A DNA stretch of 64,000 nucleotides from JAGWRA01 sp963711505 (GTDB taxonomy: Bacteria; Acidobacteriota; Vicinamibacteria; Vicinamibacterales; CAVVIG01): positions 1,922,001 to 1,986,000 of the forward strand of contig CAVQEJ010000003.1 of NCBI GenBank assembly GCA_963711505.1. Reading direction: 5' to 3'. Below the pieces are notes generated by a model. The model was not told the DNA's origin and made no database searches. It saw only the letters and a list, made by a program, of their open reading frames with translations. The translations under genes and the position numbers were made by a program. Shown here in pieces: positions 19,973 to 29,892 of the stretch (positions are counted from its first letter, which is position 1; every line of letters starts with the position of its first letter).

Positions 19973-20197
19973 GTGCAGCGGGACTTCGCGATGCTCTGCG
20001 ACTGGATGGCGCCGATCGACAAGGGCGGGTCGCTCGTGCTCACCTACCTCCCCGGCACGGGGACCACGGTCGAGGTGAACGGGCACCTGGAGGGGACGCT
20101 GTCCGGCAAGGAGACGGCCGACGCCATCCTGGCGACCTGGATCGGTCCGAAGCCGGAACCGGGCGAGACGTTCAAGAACGCCGTGCTCGGCCGGTAA
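19973..20197 (+). pseudogene. C-terminal remnant of a chalcone-isomerase-like protein
   Basis: The frame reads MLCDWMAPIDKGGSLVLTYLPG, then GTTVEVNGHLEGTLSGKETADAILATWIGPKPEPGE and stops at 20197. This is the recognisable C-terminal third of bacterial chalcone-isomerase-like domain proteins (about 190 residues when complete), which bind fatty acids or modify phenolics. The N-terminal part is absent. The sequence upstream to 19900 shows no matching residues in any frame, although a TACACT -10-like box lies at 19890-19895. Either the gene is truncated or bases were lost in assembly. It overlaps the convergent gene by 26 bases. Confidence 0.55.
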
Positions 20198-20441
20198 CGC
20201 GGCGGGCGGCGGGGCGGCGGGCGCTCGCCAGCTCCAAATCGACGGTCAGCCGGATGTCCTTGCGATCGATGAGGCGCCAGAGGGCGGCCCGGACGTCGGC
20301 CTCGCCAACGCGCTGCGCCCGCGCCACGCGCGCGACGAGGTCGTCGGGCTGAAACGACCGGCCGGCCCGATCGGCCTTGCCAGCCGTGCCAGTCTTGTCG
20401 AGCAGGGCGAGCACGGTCCGTTCGAGGCCTTCGCGCGTCAT
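20172..20441 (-). CDS. small hypothetical protein, winged-helix-like
   Basis: An 89-residue frame starting at the ATG at 20441 (MTREGLERTVLALLDKTG). I do not recognise the family. A central helical segment (FQPDDLVARVARAQRVGEADVRAALWRLIDRKDIRLTVDLEL) has the helix-helix-strand spacing of a winged-helix domain with a basic recognition-like region. The C-terminus is Arg/Ala-rich. Third-position GC and residue mix look coding. The upstream ribosome-binding sequence is weak (GGCGGG next to the ATG). It is divergent from dgt (72-bp gap) and convergent, overlapping, with the chalcone-isomerase remnant. Confidence 0.5.
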   Translation of the reverse strand: MTREGLERTVLALLDKTGTAGKADRAGRSFQPDDLVARVARAQRVGEADVRAALWRLIDRKDIRLTVDLELASARRPAARRVTGRARRS

Positions 20442-20513
20442 CCCGCCGATTGTGGGCGGGGGCCGGTACCAAGTCAAACGGATTCCCGGCCATCCGTCAC
20501 CGGCCGGCACGAT

Positions 20514-21855
20514 ATGGCGTCCATCTCGAGAGACGACCGATTCCACCGCGGCGACCGGGGCGGCGATCAGCGATCGCCCGCCCAGCGCGATCGCGACCGC
20601 CTGCTGGTACTGCTCGGCCTTCCGCCGGCTGGCCGGCGTCACGCAGGTCGTGTCGTCGGCCGAAGGGCACGTCTTCCACAACCGGCTCACCCACACGCTG
20701 AAAGTGGCGCAGATCGCGCGCCGGCTCACCGAGACGCTCGCCGCGCGACAGCCGGCCGAGGCGCGGGCGCTGGGCGGCGTCGACCCGGACGTGACCGAGG
20801 CGGCCGCCCTCGCGCACGACCTCGGCCATCCACCGTTCGGCCATCTCGCGGAACGGGAGCTCAATCGCCTGGCGCGCGCGGCCGGCGCCCCGGACGGCTT
20901 CGAAGGGAACGCGCAGTCGTTCCGGATCGTCACCCGCCTGACCGTCCGGCATCCCGATCTGCCGGGACTGAACCTGACACGCGCCACGCTGAACGCGCTG
21001 CTGAAGTACCCCTGGCTCCGCCAGCCGCGCGGCCCCCGGCATCACAAGTACGGCGCCTACCTGAGCGAGCGGCCCGAGTTCCTCTGGGCGCGGCGGCTCG
21101 CCGCTACCCCGCGCGACGGCCGGCCGGGCGCCGAAGCGGCGCTGATGGACTGGGCCGACGACATCGCCTACTCGGTCCACGACGTCGAGGATTTCTACCG
21201 GGCGGGGCTCGTGCCGCTGGACCGGCTCGTCACCGATCGCCGCGAGTCGAGCCGGTTTCTCGCGCGGGCGTTCGAGCACTGGCGGCAGAGCGACGGATTC
21301 GACGGGCTGACGGAAGCCGGCTACCGGCGCATCCTCGACGGGTTGCTGCAGCTGGTCGGCATCTTCCAGATCGACGAGCCGTTCCGCGGCACCGGACGAC
21401 AGCGGGCGGGGCTCCGATCGCTGACCTCCAACCTCGTCGCCCGCTACGTCGACGGCATCCGCCTGCACGTGCCGACCACCCCGGCCGAACCGCTCGTCGC
21501 CATCGAGCCGCGACATCGGCAGGAGCTGAAGCTGCTGAAGGAGCTCGTCTGGCAGTACGTCATCCTCAACCCCGGCCTCGCCACGCAGCACCACGGCCAG
21601 ACGCTCGTCATCCGGACGCTGTTCGAGGTGTACCTGCAGGCGGCCGGGACGGCCGACCGCACCATCCTGCCGCCGCGCACGCAGGAGGAACTGCGCGAGA
21701 CCGATCAGCGGCTGCGCGGCAGCGCCCGTCAACTGGCCCGCGTGCGCACGGTCGTCGACCTCATCGCCGGCATGACCGAAGCCCAGGCGCTGCGGCTGTT
21801 CCGGCGATTCACCGGCAGCGGCCTCGGGTCGATCTCGGACGCGCTGCTGCCGTAG
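20514..21855 (+). CDS. dgt: deoxyguanosinetriphosphate triphosphohydrolase-like protein (one frameshift)
   Basis: About 447 residues. The N-terminus reads MASISRDDRFHRGDRGGDQ and then SPAQRDRDRLL, the dGTPase pattern. One frame over it continues CSAFRRLAGVTQVVSSAEGH, HNRLTHTLKVAQIARRL and the HD motif ALAHDLGHPPFGH (about residues 100-112). The family hydrolyses dNTPs to deoxynucleoside and triphosphate with metal held by the HD residues. The break is at 20606-20610: CTGGTACTGC becomes in-frame LLYCSAF when one G is removed. The rest, with YGAYLSERPEFLWAR and the C-terminal RIVDL-like helix region, is intact. It is followed by a REP-like array. Confidence 0.9.
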
Positions 21856-21863
21856 GCGAGGCT

Positions 21864-21960
21864 TCGAGCCGGGCGAAGCCCGGTTCCTGCGAAGGCTCCC
21901 CGGCCCGGCCGAAGCTCGGTCCCTGCGAAAGCCTCCCCGCAACCGAGCTGAAGCTCGGTG
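21864..21960. repeat. array of three hairpin repeats (GAGCTGAAGCTC type)
   Basis: Three successive units follow dgt: CCGGGCGAAGCCCGG (21869-21883), an imperfect CGGCCGAAGCTCGG (about 21906-21919) and ACCGAGC-TGAA-GCTCGGT (21942-21959). Spacers share CCCTGCGAAAGCCTCCCC-like sequence. The same core occurs at 39492-39516. They resemble REP elements and might also stabilise the dgt mRNA 3' end. Confidence 0.6.
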
Positions 21961-21992
21961 CGCCATTCCTTGCTCCGCGCGCAAGCAGATCG

Positions 21993-22028
21993 TTGACGCC
22001 TGATTATTTGTATAGTACATACATACAA
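21993..22028 (+). promoter_or_regulatory. promoter with overlapping operator for the gntR-DUF1648 unit
   Basis: -35 TTGACG (21993-21998), 17-base spacer, -10 TACATA (22016-22021). An inverted repeat TTGTAT (22008-22013) / ATACAA (22023-22028) straddles the -10 in an AT-rich island. GntR/YtrA regulators bind such AT-rich repeats at their own promoters, so autoregulation is likely. Confidence 0.6.
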
Positions 22029-22103
22029 TTACTCTGGAACGGCAAACGTCGCGGCTGGCCGGCGCCGAACACGCTCGTTGCCCATTCCCTGCATTGATCT
22101 CCC

Positions 22104-22499
22104 ATGACTGACAGCCCGGTCATCCAGATCGATCTCGCCTCGTCGATGGCGATCTACGAGCAGATCGCCAACGCGATCCGGGCGCATCTGGTGGCCGGCC
22201 GGGTGCGGCCGGGGACGCTGCTGCCGCCGGTGCGGGAACTGGCGGTGAACCTGGGCGTCCATCACAACACGGTCGCCGAGGCCTACCGGACGCTCGCGCG
22301 AGAGGGCTGGCTCGATCTCCGGCGCAAGCGCGGTGCCGTCGTGCTCGACCGCGAGGCGCCGCGCGCCACGGCGGCTGCCGAAACGCGATTCACACGCCAG
22401 CTCGGCGAGTTGACGGCCAAGGCGCTGGCCGACGGGCTGTCGAACGCCACGGCGGCCCGCCACCTCCAGGAGCTGGCCGCGCGTCTGCGGAACAGCTGA
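22104..22499 (+). CDS. GntR-family (YtrA-type) transcriptional regulator
   Basis: 131 residues, starting MTDSPVIQIDLASSMAIYEQ. The winged-helix GntR domain covers about 8-78, with recognition helix VRELAVNLGVHHNTVAEAYRTL and wing GWLDLRRKRGAVVL. The short C-terminal helix (no ligand domain) places it in the YtrA subfamily, which usually represses an adjacent membrane-protein or ABC-transporter operon. Here the neighbour, 11 bp downstream, is a DUF1648 membrane protein. It is probably cytoplasmic, dimeric, and acts on the AT-rich operator just upstream. Confidence 0.9.
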   Translation: MTDSPVIQIDLASSMAIYEQIANAIRAHLVAGRVRPGTLLPPVRELAVNLGVHHNTVAEAYRTLAREGWLDLRRKRGAVVLDREAPRATAAAETRFTRQLGELTAKALADGLSNATAARHLQELAARLRNS

Positions 22500-22510
22500 C
22501 AGCGATTGCC

Positions 22511-23592
22511 ATGACTGCCATGTCCCCCGTCCTCCTCGGCATCGGGATCCAGATCCTGCTCGGCGCCTTCGCGCTCGTCCTTCCCGATCGCACCCGCCCC
22601 GATCTGCTGTTCGCGGTGACGGTCGATCCGGCCATCCGCCGGCGCACGGAGGGGCAGGTCATCGTCGCCCGCTACCGGCGCGAGACCGCCGCCCTCGTCG
22701 TCCTCGCGATCGTGCTGCTCGGCGGCACGATGCGCGCGGGTCTCCCGTGGGGTTTTCCGGCCGGGCTGCTCCTCGAACTGGCCGCGCTGGGCGTCACTTA
22801 CTATCGCGCGCACAGGCGAACGCTGCCCTTCGCGGTGGCACCGACCACCGTGCGGGAGTCGGCGCTCGGACCGCAACCTTCGGTGCTGCCGGCAGCATGG
22901 GCGCAGGGGGGACCGTTCGCGATCCTGGCGGCGATCGCCTGGTACCTCCACACGCACTGGAGCGCCATTCCAGAGCGGTTCCCCGTGCACTGGAACCTCA
23001 CCGGCCAGCCCGATCGCTGGGCACCGCGCACGGTGTCGGGCGTGTACGGCGGGCTGATGACCGCCACGGCGCTCTGCATCCTCATGTTGCTGATCTCGTG
23101 GGCGACCGCACGCTGGAGCCGGCCGATCCAGGCGAGCGGACCGGGAGCGGCGGACGAACGGCGCTTCAAGCGGACGATGCTCCGTCTGCTGCTCCTGTCG
23201 GAATACTTCATCGTCGGGGTCTTCGCCTTCATCTCGTGGATGGCCATCCAGGCCGCGCCGGTCCTGCCGGCTGTGCTGCTCCCGGTCGCCACGTTGACTT
23301 CGTGGCGGTGGTCATGCTGGTGCTGATCCGGATGGGCCAGGGCGGCAGCCATCTGGCGGGCGCCTCGGCGGGGGCCGATCGGTCGGGCGGCGTCATCGGC
23401 GATCGCACGGCCGACCGCTACTGGAGGGCCGGCATCCTCTATATCAACCGCGACGATCCCGCGGTGTTCGTCGAGAAGCGCTTCGGCGGCGGCTACACGA
23501 TGAACATGGCGCGTCCGGCGGCGTGGCTGCTGCTCGGGGCGGTCCTCGTCGTCGTCCTGCTCGCCCCCTGGCTCGCCGGCGGGCACCACTGA
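22511..23592 (+). CDS. DUF1648/DUF5808-type multi-pass membrane protein (one frameshift)
   Basis: About 360 residues with several hydrophobic helices. The central motif IPERFPVHWNLTGQPDRWAPRT (about residues 158-179) is the DUF1648 signature seen in SdpI-like immunity proteins. The C-terminal RYWRAGILYINRDDPAVFVEK matches DUF5808. The frame slips near 23298, where TTGACTTCG reads through as TLTFVAVVM if one C is restored. Such proteins are typically co-transcribed with YtrA-type GntR regulators, as here. Their function is unknown; a sensor or immunity role is possible by analogy with SdpI. Confidence 0.8.
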
Positions 23593-23653
23593 CACGTCGC
23601 GCACCGGCCAACCCTCCGCGGCAGCCTGCCGTCTAAGGGATGCAGGAGGTTCG

Positions 23654-26103
23654 ATGGACACGCTGCTGCAGGACATCAGGTTCGGGTTCCGGATGCTCAT
23701 CAGGAATCCGGGATTCACGGCCGTCGCGGTGCTCACGCTCGCGCTCGGCTTCGGCGCGAACACCGCGATCTTCAGCGCCGTCAACGCGATCCTGCTGAAG
23801 CCGCTGCCACTGCACCAGCCCGACCGCCTGCTCCAGCTGTGGGAGACCGAATCGGCGCTCGACCGCGCACCGTTCGCGCCGCAGGACTATCTCGACTGGC
23901 AGGCGCGCAACCACACGTTTTCTGGGATGACGCTGATGGGCTGGCCGGCCAGCTACAACCTGAGCGGCGCGGGTGTCCCGCAGCGGGCCGCCGGTGAGCC
24001 GACCGAGGCGAACTTCTTCTCGGTGCTCGGCGTGGCCCCGCTCGCGGGGCGGACGTTCCGCACCGGCGAGGACCGCGCCGGCGCCAACCACGTCGCCGTC
24101 CTCAGTTACGGGTTCTGGCAGCGGCAGTTCGGCGGCGACCGCGGGGTACTCGGGCGCGAGGTCCGGTTGAACGGCGAACCGTACACGATCGTCGGCATCA
24201 TGCCGCCGTCGTTCGCGATGCCATCCGGCACCGATTCTCTGGGTGCCGCTCGACATGACGGCCCCGGCCATGCACATCCGTGGTGAACACGGCTATCGGG
24301 CGATCGGCCGCCTGAAGCCGGGCGTCACCGTCGCGGAGGCCCGGGCCGACCTCTCCACCATCGCGCGGCAGCTCGAGCAGCAGTTCCCCGACACGAACTT
24401 CAAGATCGGCGCCAGGTCGTGCCGCTCGCACGATCAGCTCGTCGGCCGCTCGCGCACGCTCCTGCTCGTGCTGCTCGGCGTCGTCGGGCTGGTGCTGCTC
24501 ATCGGCTGCGCGAACGTGGCGAACCTGCTGCTGGCGCGCGCCGCGGGCCGCCGGCGCGGAGATCGCCGTGCGCCAGTCGCTCGGCGCGACCGGCGGACGG
24601 CTTGCGCGGCAGCTCTTGACCGAGAGCGCGCTGCTGGCGCTGGTCGGCGCCGGACTCGGCCTGCTCGTGGCGTACTGGTCGCTGCGGTCTGCTGAAGGCC
24701 TCACCCCTCGTGCCGGCCGGCCTGGAGGCACCGCTGCGGCTCGATCCCGTCGGTGCTCGCCTTCACGCTCGCCGTCGCGCTGCTGACCGGGCTGCTCTTC
24801 GGCCTCGCGCCGGCGCTGCAGGCGATCCAGGGGAATCCGAACGAGGACCTGAAGAGCGGCGGCCGCGGGAACTCGCGCAGCGGTCACGCCCGGCTCCGCA
24901 ATCTGCTCGTCATCGGCGAAATCGCCGTGTCGCTCGTCGTGCTCGTCGCTGCCGGGCTGCTGCTGCGCAGCTTCCAGCGGCTGAACACCGTCGACATCGG
25001 CGTGCAGACCGCGCAGGTGTCGACGATGAAGCTGGCGCTGCCCGACAGCGGCTACGCCACGAGGGCCGACAAGGCGGCGTTCTTCAACCGGCTCCTCGAC
25101 CGGCTGCAGGGCGTGGCGGGCATCGAGTCGGCGGCCGTCGCCAGCGAGCTGCCGCTCGAAGGCGGGTCGAACGGCTACGTCACCATCGACGGCCAGCCGC
25201 GCGGGCGCGACCAGGGGCCGCTGGTCGAGATGGGGCCTCGTCAGCCCGGGCTATTTCCGGACGATGGGCGTGCCGCTGCTGGCGGGTCGGCTGCCGACGC
25301 CCGAGGACGAGCAGCGGGCGATCGGCGCGACGGAGAAGCCGTCGGTGGTCCGACGAGCCGCTGCCGGCCGGGGCGGTCATCCCGACCGTGATCAATCACG
25401 CGATGGCGGAGCGGTTCTGGCCCGGCAAGAGCCCGATCGGTCACCGGTTCAACAAGAACAACGTCGTCGTGGGCGTCGTGGGCGACGTGCGCGAGTGGGG
25501 CGTGAGCCGGGCGATCATGCCGCGAGGCCTACTTCCCGATCTTCTCGATGTATCCGCAGTCAGACGATGGACCTGGTGGTGAAGAGCCCGCTGCCGGCCG
25601 GCTCGGTGGCGACCGCGGTGCGCCAGGCGACGCGCGCGCTCGATCCCTCGCTCGCGATCTTCCGCGTCCGCTCGATGGACGATGTCGTCTCCGAATCGCT
25701 CGGCACGTCGCGATTCCAGACCGTGGCGCTCGGCGTCTTCGGATCGCTGGCGCTGCTGCTCGCGCTGGTCGGCATCTACAGCGTGATGACCTACGCGGTG
25801 AGCCAGCGGACGCAGGAAATGGGGATCCGGATGGCGCTGGGCGCGAGCCCGGACCGACGTGCTGCGGCTCGTGCTGCGGGAGGGCGGGCGCCTGACACTG
25901 CATCGGGCATCGTCGTCGGCCTGGCGATGTCGCCGCTGCTCACACAGCTGCTGACCGGCCTGCTCTACGGCGTGCGGCCGCTCGATCCCGTGACGTTCAT
26001 CGTCGTCGCGCTGCTGCTCGCCGCGACGAGCCTCGCCGCCACCTGGGTGCCGGCCCGGCGCGCCACACGGGTCGATCCGATGGTCGCGCTGCAAGCCGAG
26101 TAA
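23654..26103 (+). pseudogene. ADOP-type permease, heavily frameshifted
   Basis: Homology to the 803-residue permease at 35204 is continuous from MDTLLQDIRFGFRMLIRNPG (ATG at 23654, GGAGG upstream) to RATRVDPMVALQAE at 26103. The reading frame, however, changes about nine times (near 24230, 24415, 24557, 24688, 24748, 25234, 25347, 25522, 25555 and 25853-25905). Slips are single or double bases such as CGCG shortened in AGRRRAEIAV or an extra base in MGLVSPGYF. The FtsX motif GCANVANLLLARAAGRR and the second FtsX domain are still clear. The density is higher than in any other gene here, so real decay on top of sequencing error is possible. No ATPase of its own; MacAB lies 300 bp downstream. 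Confidence 0.75.
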
Positions 26104-26262
26104 ACGATCCCCGCGCACTAATCCGCGCCGGCCGGGGTCCCTTTACCCCTTCCGCTCCCCCGCCCGGCCCGTCCGGGAAGCCTGTCCCCAGGACAGTCCC
26201 CGGCGTGCCGGGCACACAAGTTGCACTTTCCAGAACGACACGGGCCGGCTGCCGGCCGGCCT

Positions 26263-26314
26263 CTATCCAATTCCGTACAGCCGTCTGTCGTCGGCAAGCG
26301 GTCTAATTGGATAG
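26263..26314 (+). promoter_or_regulatory. 10-bp perfect inverted repeat upstream of macA
   Basis: CTATCCAATT (26263-26272) and AATTGGATAG (26305-26314) are perfect reverse complements 32 bases apart, in the AT-richer part of the leader about 90 bp before macA. They could be paired half-sites of an operator (about three helical turns) or a leader-RNA stem. Confidence 0.4.
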
Positions 26315-26402
26315 CGGCGGGTGTATTCCGTCGGCAGGCGGCAGGAGCCGCGAACGGCCGGGATGGCGGGCCGGTTCAGCCGGTCCGCTGAGGGTGCGGA
26401 AG

Positions 26403-27761
26403 ATGACTCCCTTGCATGGACTCGACGTCGGCGCGCGTGCCCCGCAGCCCGCGTCTCCCGACGCGCGCGAACACCCGGCGACCCCGTCGGTGCCGCCGGC
26501 TCCGCCCCCTGGCGTGACACGCACGGCCGCCGTGCTCAAACAGGTCAACCGTCGCCGCCACAGGACACGGCTGTTCGTGGTCTTCCTGGCGGTGCTGGCG
26601 GCGGCAGGCCTGGGATGGTGGTGGAGCCTGCAGGGCACCACGGTCGTGCAGTACACGACGACGCCCGCCGCGCTCGGCTCGGTCGTGAAGACGGTGACGG
26701 CCAGCGGTGCCGTCAACCCGATGGACACGGTGCAGGTCGGCACGTACGTGTCGGGCGTGATCCAGGATCTGCTCTGCGACTACAACACGCAGGTGAAGAA
26801 GGGGCAGCTCTGCGCGAAGATCGATCCGCGTCCGTACCAGATGGCGGTCGATCAGGCGCGGGCGAATGTCGCGGCGGCGAAGGCGCAACTGGCGAAGGAT
26901 CAGACGAATCTCGACTACGCCAAGCTGACCTATACCCGGAGCGTGGACCTGCGCGGGCGCGGCATCGTCCCGCAGGACACGGTCGACAGCGCGAAGAACG
27001 CGTACGACCAGGCGCTGGCGCAGCTCGACCTCGACCGGACGCAGATCGATCAGCGGTCGGCGGCACTCGAGGCCGCCCAGATCAATCTCGGCTACACGAA
27101 CATCGTCTCTCCGGTCAACGGCACCGTGATCGTGCGCAACGTCACGCAGGGACAGACGGTGGCGGCGAGTTTCCAGACGCCGACGCTGTTCGTCATCGCC
27201 ACGGACCTGACGAAGATGCAGGTCGACGCGAACGTGAGCGAGAGCGACATCGGCAACGTGAAGGTCGGCGCCAGGGCGTCGTTCACGGTCGAAGCCTTTC
27301 CGAATCATCCGTTCGACGGCGAGGTGACGGCGGTGCGCCAGGCGCCGCAGACGGTGCAGAACGTCGTCACCTACGACGTGGTGATCGCGGTGGCGAACCC
27401 CGATCTGCTGCTGAAGCCGGGCATGACCGCCACGTGCCGGATCGTGGTGGCCCGCCGCGACGGCGTCGTGGTCGTCCCGGACCAGGCCTTGCGATACACG
27501 CCGGGCGGCATCAGCGCCACGCCGCCGCCGGGACAGCCGCGTGCGGCCGCGAGCCGCACGGTCAGCCGTGCGCATGTCTGGCTCCTGCGTGACGGCCAGC
27601 CCGTCCAGGTCCCGATTACACCCGGCCTCGATGATGACGTGCACACGGAGGTCGTGAAGGGCCTGCAACCCGGCGATCAGGTCATCGTCGGGGAGCAGAG
27701 TGCGGCCGCGGCCTCCGCCGGCTCCCGCACCAGTTCGGCGCTGCGCATGTTCCGGCCGTGA
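26403..27761 (+). CDS. macA: periplasmic adaptor (membrane fusion) protein, MacA-like
   Basis: 452 residues from the ATG at 26403. A single membrane anchor lies at about residues 58-75 (LFVVFLAVLAAAGLGWWW) after a Pro-rich cytoplasmic tail. Then come a barrel-sandwich hybrid half (VKTVTASGAVNPMDTVQVG), an alpha-hairpin with alternating Lys/Ala/Gln (AKAQLAKDQTNLDYAKLTY), the second lipoyl half (LGYTNIVSPVNGTVIVRNV) and a beta-barrel (TKMQVDANVSESDIGNVKVG). The C-terminal membrane-proximal domain carries an insert rich in Pro (TPPPGQPRAAAS). It would link the MacB-like transporter 32 bp downstream to a TolC-type channel, which is not encoded nearby. Confidence 0.9.
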   Translation: MTPLHGLDVGARAPQPASPDAREHPATPSVPPAPPPGVTRTAAVLKQVNRRRHRTRLFVVFLAVLAAAGLGWWWSLQGTTVVQYTTTPAALGSVVKTVTASGAVNPMDTVQVGTYVSGVIQDLLCDYNTQVKKGQLCAKIDPRPYQMAVDQARANVAAAKAQLAKDQTNLDYAKLTYTRSVDLRGRGIVPQDTVDSAKNAYDQALAQLDLDRTQIDQRSAALEAAQINLGYTNIVSPVNGTVIVRNVTQGQTVAASFQTPTLFVIATDLTKMQVDANVSESDIGNVKVGARASFTVEAFPNHPFDGEVTAVRQAPQTVQNVVTYDVVIAVANPDLLLKPGMTATCRIVVARRDGVVVVPDQALRYTPGGISATPPPGQPRAAASRTVSRAHVWLLRDGQPVQVPITPGLDDDVHTEVVKGLQPGDQVIVGEQSAAAASAGSRTSSALRMFRP

Positions 27762-27792
27762 GCGGTCGGGCGGCAGTCACAGCGAGGCAGAG

Positions 27793-29880
27793 ATGTCGGA
27801 CATCGTCATCGAGCTGCGGGACCTCACCCGGACGTACCACGTCGGCGACATCGACGTGCACGCGCTGGCCGGCGTGAGTCTCATCATCGAACGCGGTGAG
27901 TTCGTCGCCATCATGGGGGCGTCGGGCTCGGGCAAGTCGACGCTGATGTCGCTCCTGGGATGCCTGGACCGGCCGACCGACGGACAGTACCTGTTCGAGG
28001 GCGTGGACGTCGCGGAACTGAGCGAACCGGATCTGGCCCGCATCCGCAGCGAGCGCATCGGGTTCGTCTTCCAGAGCTTCAACCTGCTGGCGCGGACGAG
28101 CGCGCTCGAAAACGTCGCGCTGCCGCTGTTCTACTCCGCGTCGGGGCCCACCCGGCGCCGGCGCCGGATCGAACGGGCGCGCGAGGCCCTCACCCTGCTC
28201 GGCCTGGGCGACCGGGAAGAGAACACGCCGAACCAGCTCTCGGGCGGTCAGCAGCAGCGCGTCGCCATCGCCCGCGCGCTCATCAACGTGCCGAGCGTCC
28301 TGCTCGCCGACGAGCCGACGGGCAACCTCGATTCGCGCACGTCGCACCAGATCATGGAGACGCTCTCGGCGCTGAACCACGATCAGGGGCTGACGATCGT
28401 GCTCGTGACGCACGAACCCGACATCGCGGCATTCGCCGATCGTGTCATCACCATGCGCGACGGCGAGATCCTCTCCGACGAGCGCACGCCGCACGCCAGT
28501 GTGGACGACGGCGCGATACCGCCGGCCAGTGCGACGACACCGCTGACGGTGGCCGGCGAGGGCGCCCCGGTCTGGTCGTTCGGACTCATGCTGCTCGCCG
28601 CGGCCGTGCAGGCCATCGGCCGGAACAAGCTGCGGTCGTCACTGACGATTCTCGGCGTGTTCATCGGCGTGGCCGCGCTGATTGCCATGGTCGCGGTCGG
28701 TCAGGGGGCCAGCGCGGCGGTGAAGAAGCAGATCGAGAACCTCGGTACGAACCTCATCGTCGTCGTGCCGGGTTCGCGGACGGCGGGCGGCATGCGCGGC
28801 GGCGCCGGCAGCGCCTCGACGCTGACCGTGAGTGACGCGCAGGGGATCCGCCGCGACGATCCGGCCGTGGCGCAGATCAGCTACCTGAGCCGGCAGTCGG
28901 GACAGGTGCAGTACCAGAGCAATAACTGGAGCACGAACATCCAGGGCGTGTCGCCGAACTATCCCTCGATCACGAACTGGCAGATTGCGGCCGGCAGCGG
29001 CCTCTCGGAGGAAGACGATGCGAGCGCCGCCCTGGTGGTGCTGATCGGACAGACGATCTACCAGCAGCTGTTCCAGCCGTACGAGAACCCGGTCGGCGCG
29101 ACGATTCTCGTCAAAGGCGTGCCGATGCGGGTGGTCGGCCTGCTCGCCGCCAAGGGGCAGACGCCGTTCGGGCAGGACCAGGACGACCTCGTGATGATTC
29201 CGTTCAACACGGCCGAACGGAAGGTGTTCGGCGTCGCCGCGCCGAGTCAGGCCGAGGCCGGCTCCTCGTCCGTCTATGCGGCACCGGCGAACCCGTTCGG
29301 CATCAAGCCACGGCTCACCGGCTACGTGAACTCGATCTACGTGCAGGCGGCGAGCCCGGCACAGGTGCAGCAGGCGATCCGCCAGGTCACCGATACGCTC
29401 GCGATCCGGCATCGGATCAAGCCGGGCGACCCGAACGACTTCAGCGTCAGGAACCTCAGCCAGATCGCCGACACGGCCGAGAGCAGCAGCCGCACGCTGT
29501 CGCTGCTGCTCGCGACGGTCGCGTCGATCTCGCTGCTGGTCGGCGGCATCGGCATCATGAACATCCTGCTGGTGTCGGTGACCGAGCGGACCCGGGAGAT
29601 CGGCCTGCGGATGGCCCTCGGGGCGCGGCGGCTGCACGTGCTGCTGCAGTTCCTGGCCGAGGCGGTCTTCCTGAGCGTCGCCGGCGGCGTGGTCGGCATC
29701 ATCGTCGGCGTGATCGCGTCGAAGCTCATCTCCGGCGTGGCCGGCTGGCCGACCGAGGTGCCCATGGCCGCCGTCGTGGGCGGCTTCCTGTTCTCGGCCG
29801 CCGTCGGCATCTTCTTCGGGTACTACCCCGCCCGGAAGGCGTCGCGGTTCGATCCGATCGAGGCGTTGAGATACGAGTAG
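27793..29880 (+). CDS. macB: MacB-like ABC transporter, fused ATPase and permease
   Basis: 695 residues. The N-terminal ATPase has Walker A MGASGSGKST (41-50), signature LSGGQQQRVAIARAL (about 149-163), Walker B VLLADEPTGNLDS (about 168-180) and H-loop VTHEPD. After a linker, the first membrane helix lies at about 280-300 (LTILGVFIGVAALIAMVAVG), followed by the periplasmic MacB core domain. Three C-terminal FtsX helices (LLATVASISLLVGGIGIMNI, TERTREIGLRMALGARR) end at RFDPIEALRYE. MacB proteins work as mechanotransmitters with MacA and TolC to expel macrolides, peptides or lipids. The substrate here is unknown. Translation probably couples to macA. Confidence 0.93.
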   Translation: MSDIVIELRDLTRTYHVGDIDVHALAGVSLIIERGEFVAIMGASGSGKSTLMSLLGCLDRPTDGQYLFEGVDVAELSEPDLARIRSERIGFVFQSFNLLARTSALENVALPLFYSASGPTRRRRRIERAREALTLLGLGDREENTPNQLSGGQQQRVAIARALINVPSVLLADEPTGNLDSRTSHQIMETLSALNHDQGLTIVLVTHEPDIAAFADRVITMRDGEILSDERTPHASVDDGAIPPASATTPLTVAGEGAPVWSFGLMLLAAAVQAIGRNKLRSSLTILGVFIGVAALIAMVAVGQGASAAVKKQIENLGTNLIVVVPGSRTAGGMRGGAGSASTLTVSDAQGIRRDDPAVAQISYLSRQSGQVQYQSNNWSTNIQGVSPNYPSITNWQIAAGSGLSEEDDASAALVVLIGQTIYQQLFQPYENPVGATILVKGVPMRVVGLLAAKGQTPFGQDQDDLVMIPFNTAERKVFGVAAPSQAEAGSSSVYAAPANPFGIKPRLTGYVNSIYVQAASPAQVQQAIRQVTDTLAIRHRIKPGDPNDFSVRNLSQIADTAESSSRTLSLLLATVASISLLVGGIGIMNILLVSVTERTREIGLRMALGARRLHVLLQFLAEAVFLSVAGGVVGIIVGVIASKLISGVAGWPTEVPMAAVVGGFLFSAAVGIFFGYYPARKASRFDPIEALRYE

Positions 29881-29892
29881 GGAGGGACCTTG

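Noticed and set aside
24230..25905. Programmed ribosomal frameshifting in the permease gene
   Set aside because: Many unrelated slips in both directions without slippery heptamers or a downstream structure. Sequencing error or decay is simpler.
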